A model generated the notes under the pieces. That model had not been told where the DNA came from. It made no database searches and saw only the letters and a program-made list of their open reading frames with translations. The position numbers were made by a program, and so were the translations under genes. Shown here piece after piece: positions 1-5,695 of a stretch of DNA of 7,054 nt. Each line of letters starts with the position of its first letter. The stretch's first letter is position 1. The DNA comes from Bryobacterales bacterium. Lineage in GTDB: Bacteria > Acidobacteriota > Terriglobia > Bryobacterales > Bryobacteraceae. The stretch is taken from assembly GCA_003164075.1 (NCBI GenBank), contig PLRZ01000214.1, positions 5,184 through 12,237 of the forward strand, in the 5' to 3' direction.

Positions 1-741
1 GCCGAACCCCATCGGCGCGGCCAGCTTCTGCTCGATGTATTGCTGCATCTCCATTCCGGTAAGGTGGCGCAGTACGATGGAGGCCACGTGGGGCGAGGCC
101 GAGGCGTAAGAATATCCGCCGCCGGGTGTGATCCATATAGGCGTTTGCAGGGCGCTGGCGTCTTGGTCCTGCGGCGCGGCCGGACGCGGCAAAGGATCGA
201 GCGGCCGATCCTCGCCCAGGACCATTCCCGGATTGCCGCCATCGCCATGCATGCCGGAGGTCATGGTCAGCAACTGCCCCAGTTTGATATCGGCCTTGAG
301 CGGGTCGTTCAGCGGAAAGGCTTCGGGCAGGTATTTTGGCGTGAAAACCTTGGTCTCAAGGCCTTCGGGAATCCGGTCGCGCATTTCTTCCAGCATGATC
401 CCGCAGGAAATGCTGGTGAACGCCTTCCCGATGGATGCCATGTCGGGATGCGCCTCGCGATCGCCTTTGCCGAAGTACTTTTCGTAGACCAGGTAACCGT
501 GCCGCACCACCAGCAGGCCGCCGTGCTGGCTGGTTTCCTTCTCGAATTCGAAGGCCTGGTCCAGCCGGGCGATGTCCATGCCGGTGAGTTTGCGGATGGT
601 CGCGGCGCCGGCAAGCGTGCGCCAGCCGCCGGCGCTATCGGGCGGCGGAAAATAGTCGTCACCCCCCGCCAGTGCCAGCGGCAGACACAAAAGGATCGCG
701 GCGGACGATACCATGCGACGGAATTCCATCATGTACCCCAT
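1..741 (-). CDS. Secreted serine hydrolase, beta-lactamase/class C (S12) family; 3' part beyond window
   Basis: 247 codons are present and the reading frame runs open off the left edge, so the C-terminus is missing. The N-terminus has an Arg-containing n-region, a hydrophobic stretch (about residues 11-25) and a plausible signal-peptidase site after ALA (A25), so the protein is probably exported. The nucleophile motif SxxK is SIGK (S103, K106), preceded by the usual 'GGLLVVRHGYLVYE' strand-turn (about 74-87). LLTMTSGM (about 157-164) matches the LLxHTSG block, and YAS (Y212-S214) fits the YxN/YxS motif. The third motif (KTG/HxG) would lie outside the window. Family members are esterases, D-Ala peptidases or beta-lactamase-like enzymes, and the substrate cannot be told. 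The start at 741 is chosen because GGAG (750-747) lies 5 nt upstream. In-frame ATGs at 732, 729 and 714 are alternatives, 729 having a weaker GGGG upstream. It is divergent from the glycosidase gene. Confidence 0.85.
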   Translation of the reverse strand, partial: MGYMMEFRRMVSSAAILLCLPLALAGGDDYFPPPDSAGGWRTLAGAATIRKLTGMDIARLDQAFEFEKETSQHGGLLVVRHGYLVYEKYFGKGDREAHPDMASIGKAFTSISCGIMLEEMRDRIPEGLETKVFTPKYLPEAFPLNDPLKADIKLGQLLTMTSGMHGDGGNPGMVLGEDRPLDPLPRPAAPQDQDASALQTPIWITPGGGYSYASASPHVASIVLRHLTGMEMQQYIEQKLAAPMGFG

Positions 742-767
742 TATGGCTCCGCGATACCCTATAGCTG

Positions 768-3326
768 ATGCCCACCAAGCGCCGCACCTTTCTGAAGCAG
801 GTGACCCTGGCCAGCGCCGCCACGCCGGTCGCCGCGCAAATGCCGAATCCCGCCGTGCCAACGCCGCCCACAATTCCCGAAATCGCCTACCCCCGCGTCT
901 TCACGGGACGGCGTCTCACCGCCATCGCCTTCCCACTGGGCGGCGTCTGCGCCGGATGTATCAGCCTGGGCGGACGCGGCCAGCTTCGCGACTGGGAGAT
1001 TTTCAACCGGCCGGATAAAGGCAATGCGCCCTCCTACGCATTTCCCGCCATCTGGGCCCAGGCCGGCAACCGTAAGCCCATCGCCCGCGTGCTGGAATCG
1101 CGCTTGCAACCGCCTTTCTCGGGCCCGAGCGGACTGGGCGCCAATAACGCGCCCGGGCTCACACGCCTGGCCTCCGCCACTTTCACCGGCGAATTCCCGC
1201 TGGCGCGCGTCGACTTCGCCGATTCCGCCCTGCCCGTCAAAGTCTCGCTCGAAGCATTCTCGCCCTTCATCCCTCACGAGCCCGACGAGTCCGGCCTGCC
1301 GGTGGCCATTCTGCGCTACCGCGTCACCAACCCCGGCACGGCGCCAGCCAAGGTCTCCATCGCCTGGTCCATCGAAAATCCCACCGGGCGCACCGCGGCC
1401 AAAGACACGCGCGTCAACGAGTACAAAGCGTCCGACCGGTTGGACGGCATTCTGATGAGCAGCCCGGAACTGCCCGCGAGCGACCCGCTGAAAGGCAGCT
1501 TCCTGCTCTCGGCGCTTCGTTCCGCCGACGCCAAAGTGACCTACCTGCGCGGATGGGAGCGCAGCCGCTGGTGGAACTCGCCCATGTTCTTCTGGGACGA
1601 TTTTTCCGCCGATGGCGAGCTCGGTCCCGAGTCGCAAGACCCCGGACCGGTGGGCGCGCTCTCGCTCGGCCGCACCCTCGCACCTGGCGCGCATGCCGAC
1701 TACACGTTTCTGCTCGCCTGGCATTTCCCCAATCGCACGCCGCGCCGCTGTGGATGGAGCTCCGCGCGCGGCGACGAAGATACCCTGCTCGGCAACCACT
1801 ACACCACGCGCTTCGCCGACGCCTGGGCCGCCGCCGAATATGCCGCCGGGCAGTTGGCCGCGCTCGAAAAGAAGACCCGCCGGTTTGCCGCCGCCGTGCG
1901 CGAATCCACCATCCCGCCGGCTATTAAGGATGCCGCCAGCGCCAACCTCTCCACGCTGGTCACCCCCGTCTGCTTCCGCACCGCCGACGGCGAATTCCAC
2001 GGCTTCGAAGGCGCCAACGACCATGCCGGCTGCTGCCACGGAAGCTGCGCCCACGTCTGGAACTACGAGACCGCGACCGCCCATATTTTCCCCAGCTTCG
2101 CCCGCTCTCTGCGCGGCTCCGCCTTCGGCTACCAGATGGACTCGAACGGCGGCATCCGTTTTCGCGAGCGGCTCCCCCACAACGGCGAGAGCTTCGGCTT
2201 CGCCGCCGCCGATGGCCAGATGGGGCAAATCATGCATGCCTACCTCGATTGGCAGCTTTCCGGCGATACGGCGTGGCTCCGCGACATGTGGCCGCGCATC
2301 AAGAAGGCCATCGAGTTCGCCTGGATTCCCGGCGGATGGGACGCCGACAAAGACGGCGTCCTCGAAGGCGTGCAGCACAACACCTACGACGTGGAGTTTT
2401 ACGGCCCCAACCCGCAATGCGGCATCTTCTATCTGGGCGCGCTGCGGGCCGGCGAGGAGATGGCGCGGGCAGCCGGCGACGCTGCCAGCGCGGCGGCGTA
2501 TCGCGCGCTATTCGAACGCGGCAGCCAGTGGATTGACGCCAATCTTTTTAATGGCGAATTCTACGTGCAGAAAATCCGCGGCATCGCCAAGGAGAAAATC
2601 GCGCCCAATTTGACCAGCGACATGGGCTCGGCCAATACCGAATCTCCCGAATATCAGGTGGGCGGCGGCTGTCTGCTGGATCAAATGATCGGCCAGTATC
2701 TGGCGGAAGTGGCCGGGCTCGGTCCGCTGGTGTCGCCGGCCAACATCCGCAAGACGCTCGACTCCATCTGGCGCTACAACTACAAACGCACGCTCGAAGG
2801 CCACGACAGCGTGCAGCGCACCTACGTGCTCAACGACGAGCCCGCCCTGATGGTTTGCGATTACGGCAAGGCCGAGCGTCCGCACGTGCCGTTCCCCTAC
2901 TATGCCGAGTCGTGGACCGGGCTGGAGTACCTTGCCGCCGCGCACCTGCTGTTTGCCGGCATGACGCGCGAAGGCGTGGAGGCCGTGCGCAATGTGCGGG
3001 CGCGCTACGATGGCGAGCGCCGCAATCCGTGGAACGAACCCGAGTGCGGCCACCACTACGCGCGCGCCATGGCGAGTTGGAGCACGCTGCTGGCCGCCAG
3101 CGGCTTCCGCTATCACGGCGGCGAGCAGGCTGTCACCATCAAGGCTGCCCCGGGCTTCCGCTGTTTCTGGAGCACCGCTACCGGCTGGGGCACGTTTCGA
3201 GTCACCGCCGCCGGCGCCATTCTGGGCGTCGACCACGGCACGCTGGCGGTGCGCAGCGCCGTAGTGAACGGAAAGAAATCCACGCCCAACGCCACCATTG
3301 CCGAGGGCCAGGAGTTGGCGCTGTGA
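768..3326 (+). CDS. Tat-exported GH116-type (DUF608) glycoside hydrolase
   Basis: 852 residues. The N-terminus carries a twin-arginine signal KRRTFLK (residues 4-10), then a short weakly hydrophobic segment and an Ala-rich cleavage region near 20-24, so a folded enzyme exported by Tat is expected. Residues about 45-320 match the GH116 N-terminal domain (a G-rich 'PLGGVCAGCISLGG' block and RDWEIFNRP at 74-82). Residues about 370-800 match the (alpha/alpha)6 catalytic domain. By comparison with GBA2/TxGH116, E414 (in FEG) is the likely nucleophile and D541 (in HNTYD) the likely acid/base; E757 and R766 of the WNEPEC...HYAR block have the spacing of the sugar-binding Glu/Arg pair. Known members cleave beta-glucosides, beta-xylosides or glucosylceramide; this substrate is unknown. 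The start is fixed by the Tat motif, although no clear SD precedes it. Cys and His are frequent around 422-429. The stop overlaps the next gene. Confidence 0.9.
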   Translation: MPTKRRTFLKQVTLASAATPVAAQMPNPAVPTPPTIPEIAYPRVFTGRRLTAIAFPLGGVCAGCISLGGRGQLRDWEIFNRPDKGNAPSYAFPAIWAQAGNRKPIARVLESRLQPPFSGPSGLGANNAPGLTRLASATFTGEFPLARVDFADSALPVKVSLEAFSPFIPHEPDESGLPVAILRYRVTNPGTAPAKVSIAWSIENPTGRTAAKDTRVNEYKASDRLDGILMSSPELPASDPLKGSFLLSALRSADAKVTYLRGWERSRWWNSPMFFWDDFSADGELGPESQDPGPVGALSLGRTLAPGAHADYTFLLAWHFPNRTPRRCGWSSARGDEDTLLGNHYTTRFADAWAAAEYAAGQLAALEKKTRRFAAAVRESTIPPAIKDAASANLSTLVTPVCFRTADGEFHGFEGANDHAGCCHGSCAHVWNYETATAHIFPSFARSLRGSAFGYQMDSNGGIRFRERLPHNGESFGFAAADGQMGQIMHAYLDWQLSGDTAWLRDMWPRIKKAIEFAWIPGGWDADKDGVLEGVQHNTYDVEFYGPNPQCGIFYLGALRAGEEMARAAGDAASAAAYRALFERGSQWIDANLFNGEFYVQKIRGIAKEKIAPNLTSDMGSANTESPEYQVGGGCLLDQMIGQYLAEVAGLGPLVSPANIRKTLDSIWRYNYKRTLEGHDSVQRTYVLNDEPALMVCDYGKAERPHVPFPYYAESWTGLEYLAAAHLLFAGMTREGVEAVRNVRARYDGERRNPWNEPECGHHYARAMASWSTLLAASGFRYHGGEQAVTIKAAPGFRCFWSTATGWGTFRVTAAGAILGVDHGTLAVRSAVVNGKKSTPNATIAEGQELAL
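3310..3314 (+). promoter_or_regulatory. Ribosome binding site of the CobW-like gene
   Basis: AGGAG lies 8 nt before the GTG at 3323, inside the last codons of the glycosidase gene. It decides the start of the downstream gene, whose frame stays open for hundreds of bases upstream, and it supports translational coupling. Confidence 0.75.
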
Positions 3327-4258
3327 AGCCCCTCATCGCGGTAGTCGGCGGATTTCTGGGCGCCGGCAAGACCACCCTCATCCTCACCGCCGCGCGCCTG
3401 CTCCAGCAGCGCGGACTGCGCGCCGCCGCCATCCTCAACGACCAGGGTGACGACCTGGTGGATGCTCACTACGCGGCCGCCCTGGGCGTCCCTTGCGACC
3501 AGGTGACCGGCGGTTGCTTCTGCTGCCGTTTTCCGGACTTGGTGGACGCCGCCAGCCGCCTGCTGGAATACCGGCCCGACGTCATTTTCGCCGAGGCCGT
3601 CGGCAGTTGCACCGATATCGTGGCGACTACCCTGCGTCCGCTCGCGCGCGGCCATCGGGACCGCTTCCGCATCGCTCCGCTGACCGTGGTGCTCCATCCG
3701 CAGGGGAGCTTCGACCACCCCGGTCTTGATTTCCTCTACCGGAATCAACTGGCCGAGGCCGATCTCCTTTTCGCGCGTGGGGAGAGCGTGCAGGGGTGGC
3801 TCGACCGGTTGCTCTCCGGCGACGTTCCGGCGGGCGCGCGGAATCTCGACATCGACTATGCGCGATACGCCGAGGCGGAAGCCGCGCTGTCGTGGCTCAA
3901 CGTCCGCGTGACGGCCCACGCCACGCCGCCGATTTCCGCGCCCATGTTGATCGGCCCGCTGCTCGACCGTCTGGAGCCGCAGATCCGCATCGTGCACCTG
4001 AAGCTTTTTGCGCAATCGGACGCGGGGTATCTGAAAGCCGCGCTCACCGGGAACGGTCAGGACCCCATAGTGGAGGGCGCGCTCGATGCCTCGCCATCCG
4101 CACGGCACGAGATTCTATTGAATGTGCGGGCGTTGACCGACCCCGGCTGGCTCCGCGCGACGGTGGAGCGCGAATTCACCGCACTGCCCGCGCGGATCGC
4201 CTGGGGGCGCGTGGAATGCTTCCGTCCGTCGGCGCCTGTGCCGTACTGGCGGGGGTGA
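3323..4258 (+). CDS. CobW/COG0523-like P-loop nucleotide-binding protein lacking a clear NKxD motif
   Basis: 311 residues starting at a GTG whose last bases overlap the TGA of the glycosidase gene (GTGA). Residues 9-18 form a Walker A/G1 loop (GGFLGAGKTT). CFCC at 65-68, within GGCFCC, is the CxCC metal-binding motif typical of the G3E/COG0523 GTPases that act as metal insertases or metallochaperones. EAVGSCTD (91-98) takes the place of the usual E(T/S)xG switch region. The guanine-specificity motif NKxD, expected after 'QLAEADLL', is not recognisable: the sequence reads FARGES (150-155). Nucleotide specificity and GTPase activity are therefore uncertain. The C-terminal part (about 195-311) is weakly conserved and unrecognised. 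No signal peptide is seen, so the protein is cytosolic. Coupling to an exported glycosidase is unusual; a maturation or metal-supply role is only inference. Confidence 0.8.
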   Translation: MKPLIAVVGGFLGAGKTTLILTAARLLQQRGLRAAAILNDQGDDLVDAHYAAALGVPCDQVTGGCFCCRFPDLVDAASRLLEYRPDVIFAEAVGSCTDIVATTLRPLARGHRDRFRIAPLTVVLHPQGSFDHPGLDFLYRNQLAEADLLFARGESVQGWLDRLLSGDVPAGARNLDIDYARYAEAEAALSWLNVRVTAHATPPISAPMLIGPLLDRLEPQIRIVHLKLFAQSDAGYLKAALTGNGQDPIVEGALDASPSARHEILLNVRALTDPGWLRATVEREFTALPARIAWGRVECFRPSAPVPYWRG

Positions 4259-4379
4259 TTGCGGAAATCTTCGCGCGTCCAATTTAGCCAAACTCTCAAG
4301 AGCCCTTCGATGGCCGCGCCAGTAGACCGGGGCGACGAGAAGCATGCCCGGAAGTAACTTCTACACTTCAGGGGCTTTG

Positions 4380-4649
4380 CTATTTATACACCGCAAGGTA
4401 CTTTCCCTGCTGATCGAATGGGATCATAGCGATTAGTTGCCGTCCTTTGGACGCACTGTTTATCGCCGCCGCAAGGTCCGCCTGATATTGTTTCGACATC
4501 CAGTCTGCCGTAATCTGTTCGACAAAGTATATCGACGATGTGCCCTGGGCGTGAACGGCGGGAACATGGAACCGAACTAGCGTATTCCAAGCCAGCAATA
4601 TTGCAATTATCGTCAGAATCACCTTCGTATAGCGGTCGGCGTGGCGCAT
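4380..4649 (-). CDS. Small signal-peptide/membrane-anchored protein of unknown function
   Basis: 89 residues. The start at 4649 is preferred because AAGGA lies 7 nt upstream and a textbook signal or anchor segment follows: basic n-region (R2, H3, R6, K9), hydrophobic core at about 10-24, then VHA-QG (32-36) as a possible cleavage site. The frame continues further upstream to a TTG at 4871, but that extension lacks coding character. The mature part is about 55 residues, with an amphipathic stretch (WMSKQYQADLAAAINSASKG, 50-69) and a C-terminal LIAMIPFD...KYLAVYK. This helix-then-strands pattern recalls small DUF4177-like proteins ending in 'Wxxvxv...yxxxlk', but the match is too weak to name. 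Codons such as ATA, CTA and AAT are more frequent than in the neighbouring genes. It is convergent with the CobW-like gene, 121 nt apart, with no clear terminator between them. Confidence 0.7.
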   Translation of the reverse strand: MRHADRYTKVILTIIAILLAWNTLVRFHVPAVHAQGTSSIYFVEQITADWMSKQYQADLAAAINSASKGRQLIAMIPFDQQGKYLAVYK

Positions 4650-4687
4650 GATTCCGTCCTTTCCGGTGGCCTTAACCACTATTCGCC

Positions 4688-4693
4688 ATTGTA
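4688..4693 (-). promoter_or_regulatory. Possible -10 element for the small minus-strand gene
   Basis: TACAAT on the minus strand differs from TATAAT at one base and would start transcription roughly 30-40 nt before the ATG at 4649. No good -35 is present at 17 nt (TTGGCC lies at a 15-nt spacer), so this is weak evidence. Confidence 0.25.
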
Positions 4694-4795
4694 GACCGCT
4701 GTTGCATCGGCCAACACCTGTTTTCGTTCGTTGCGAAATCCGACATGCACGGGTTTGCCTGGTGCCCTTGAAGCCCCGTGGAATCAGCCGCATGC

Positions 4796-4821
4796 GACGG
4801 CCCGAGACTCGGTCGGCCGTC
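4796..4821. repeat. GC-rich inverted repeat (hairpin 1)
   Basis: GACGGCC (4796-4802) pairs with GGCCGTC (4815-4821), a perfect 7-bp stem. Inside it CGA/TCG (4803-4805 with 4809-4811) extends the pairing around a 3-nt loop, with a 3-nt bulge GTC at 4812-4814. No T-run follows on either strand, so it does not look like an intrinsic terminator. Confidence 0.6.
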
Positions 4822-4829
4822 CCCAACAC

Positions 4830-4847
4830 CCACGCCGGCCGGTGTGG
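4830..4847. repeat. Inverted repeat (hairpin 2), adjacent to hairpin 1
   Basis: CCACGCC (4830-4836) pairs with GGTGTGG (4841-4847) around a GGCC loop. One pair is G-T, so it is fully paired as plus-strand RNA (a G-U wobble) and has one A-C mismatch in minus-strand RNA. It stands 8 nt after hairpin 1, so the two could fold in tandem in a plus-strand leader. Confidence 0.5.
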
Positions 4848-4870
4848 CCCGCATGTAGCCGCCAACTTCA

Positions 4871-4884
4871 ATCATTGCAATGAT
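4871..4884. repeat. Perfect 14-bp palindrome, operator-like
   Basis: ATCATTG-CAATGAT is an uninterrupted palindrome in an otherwise non-coding region, about 50 bp before the possible rex promoter. Its length and symmetry are what a dimeric regulator site would show, but I do not recognise the regulator. Confidence 0.5.
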
Positions 4885-4932
4885 CTCCTCCCTCAATCGC
4901 CCTCAAATGGTGATTAAAAAGACCTTAAGACC

Positions 4933-4961
4933 TTGAAATCTCCAGCGAATTTTGGTAAATT
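4933..4961 (+). promoter_or_regulatory. Candidate rex promoter P1
   Basis: TTGAAA (4933-4938) and TAAATT (4956-4961) lie 17 bp apart, matching 5 of 6 and 4 of 6 bases of the sigma-70 consensus. Transcription would begin near 4968, within the inverted repeat at 4966-4985, so a repressor bound there would block it. Confidence 0.35.
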
Positions 4962-4990
4962 TGGAATCGAGAACGTTTTCTCGATATAAG
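4961..4990 (+). promoter_or_regulatory. Candidate rex promoter P2 (would give a nearly leaderless mRNA)
   Basis: TTGGAA (4961-4966) and TATAAG (4985-4990) lie 18 bp apart, 4 of 6 and 5 of 6 matches to consensus. The start point would fall within a few bases of the rex ATG at 5000, and the inverted repeat would lie almost exactly between the two hexamers. P1 and P2 are alternatives that I cannot choose between from sequence alone. Confidence 0.35.
4966..4985. promoter_or_regulatory. Candidate Rex operator (autoregulatory), perfect 8-4-8 inverted repeat
   Basis: ATCGAGAA-CGTT-TTCTCGAT is a perfect dyad ending 14 bp before the rex start. Rex operators in other bacteria have the form TTGTGAA-N4-TTCACAA. 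The inner 7-4-7 of this site, TCGAGAA-N4-TTCTCGA, keeps that geometry and 5 of 7 bases per half-site. A further half-site TTCTCGAT occurs at 4992-4999. Position, symmetry and geometry suggest Rex autoregulation; binding is inferred. Confidence 0.55.
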
Positions 4991-5005
4991 TTTCTCGATA
5001 TGAAG
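4977..5005 (+). repeat. Tandem direct repeat overlapping the rex start codon
   Basis: TTTCTCGATATAAG (4977-4990) is followed immediately by TTTCTCGATATGAAG (4991-5005), two copies differing by one inserted G. The inserted base creates the rex ATG at 5000-5002. The first copy contains the right arm of the operator-like dyad and the TATAAG hexamer. Confidence 0.7.
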
Positions 5006-5695
5006 GCCCCCAGCTCCAACCCGCGGCCCCACGAAATACCTGAAGCAAGTCTCCGCAGACTGCCGATATATTATCGGAGCCTGCAAGACATGATGACCGC
5101 TGGGGTTGCCCAGGTAGTTTCCTGCGCCGACCTTGCCCGTGTGCTGGACCTCGATCCTACCCTGGTCCGCAAAGATATCGAAATGACCGGAATCGTCGGC
5201 AAACCTCGCGTCGGCTATCCGCTGGGCGACCTCCTGCGTTGGATCGAGAACTTTCTCGGTTGGAGCCGCCCGAAGGCCGCCGTCCTGGTGGGTACCGGCA
5301 GTTTGGGCAGTGCCTTGCTCGGATATGAGAAGTTCCGAAGCCACGGCATGCAGATTGTCGCGGCTTTCGATGTCGATTGCGAGAAAATCGGCCAAAGAAT
5401 TCATGGCACGGAAGTTCAACCGCTCTTTTTCCTCCCGGACTTCGTGCGAAAAACGGGAACCCCGCTGGGGATCATTGCCACCCCCGCCGATGCCGCGCAG
5501 TCCGTGGCGAACCTGATGGTGACTGGAGGGATCCGCGCGATTTGGAATTTCGCGCCGGCCCATATCCAGGTCCCGGAACGGGTAATTCTGCAGAACGAGG
5601 ACCTTTACCACTCACTGGCGTCGCTCTCATTCAAGCTGGAAAGCCGCATGGGAGCATCGCCGTTAGAAAGCGAAATCTATGCCCAAGACAATTGA
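5000..5695 (+). CDS. rex: Redox-sensing transcriptional repressor Rex
   Basis: 231 residues, slightly longer than the usual 210 or so. An N-terminal winged-helix domain (about 12-85) opens with IPEASLRRLPIYYRSL (13-28), the standard Rex signature. The Rossmann NAD(H) domain (about 90-215) has GTGSLG at 98-103, AFDVD at 122-126 (D124/D126 for ribose contact) and NFAP at 183-186; the C-terminal swapped helix is about 199-213. Rex binds DNA when NAD+ dominates and leaves it when NADH rises, derepressing fermentative or respiratory genes. In the recognition region the usual 'RKDxSYFGxFGxRGVGY' reads RKDIEMTGIVGKPRVGY (57-73), so DNA specificity may differ. The ATG at 5000 is chosen because it precedes the conserved domain closely; the frame stays open back to a TTG at 4952, an extension that would encode the operator. 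No SD is evident. The next gene starts 17 nt before this stop. Confidence 0.93.
   Translation: MKAPSSNPRPHEIPEASLRRLPIYYRSLQDMMTAGVAQVVSCADLARVLDLDPTLVRKDIEMTGIVGKPRVGYPLGDLLRWIENFLGWSRPKAAVLVGTGSLGSALLGYEKFRSHGMQIVAAFDVDCEKIGQRIHGTEVQPLFFLPDFVRKTGTPLGIIATPADAAQSVANLMVTGGIRAIWNFAPAHIQVPERVILQNEDLYHSLASLSFKLESRMGASPLESEIYAQDN

Larger units (their letters stand above)
4650..4999. other. 350-bp intergenic region between the small minus-strand gene and rex
   Basis: Divergent intergenic region and the only long stretch without a convincing gene. From left to right it holds a possible -10 for the minus gene (4688-4693), two adjacent GC-rich hairpins (4796-4821 and 4830-4847), a perfect 14-bp palindrome (4871-4884) flanked by a purine-rich SD-like tract on the minus strand (4885-4895), an AT-richer promoter zone (4917-4990) and a perfect operator-like inverted repeat before rex (4966-4985). 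A 67-codon minus-strand frame (4875 to 4672) has an SD-like sequence, but its product is not recognisable. Confidence 0.7.

Noticed and set aside
40..768. 242-codon plus-strand frame at the left edge
   Set aside because: It is opposite the serine hydrolase, whose SxxK, HTSG-like and YxS motifs show the minus strand to be coding.
759..2417. 552-codon open frame on the minus strand
   Set aside because: It lies opposite the GH116 gene, is rich in Gly/Ala/Arg low-complexity sequence and shows no domain. It is a GC-rich antisense shadow.
1612..2613. 333-codon plus-strand frame inside the glycosidase gene
   Set aside because: Ser/Pro/Ala/Arg-rich shadow in another frame of a gene with clear family motifs.
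2855..3322. N-terminal extension of the CobW-like frame
   Set aside because: The frame is merely open over the glycosidase gene; AGGAG plus GTG at 3323, directly before the P-loop strand, marks the true start.
3113..4108. 331-codon minus-strand frame opposite the CobW-like gene
   Set aside because: It spans the end of one real gene and most of another, with no recognisable domain; antisense shadow.
4327..4361. Possible terminator between the convergent genes (CCGGG/CCCGG and GAAGT-A-ACTTC)
   Set aside because: Stems are only 5 bp, one with a 15-nt loop and the other with a 1-nt loop, and neither is followed by a T-run.
4650..4871. N-terminal extension of the small minus-strand protein
   Set aside because: It would start at TTG, places a signal peptide in mid-protein, and the internal ATG at 4649 has a good SD.
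4952..4999. TTG start for rex, adding 16 residues
   Set aside because: The extension would encode the operator and promoter DNA, has no SD and is not part of the Rex fold; ATG 5000 fits the family better.
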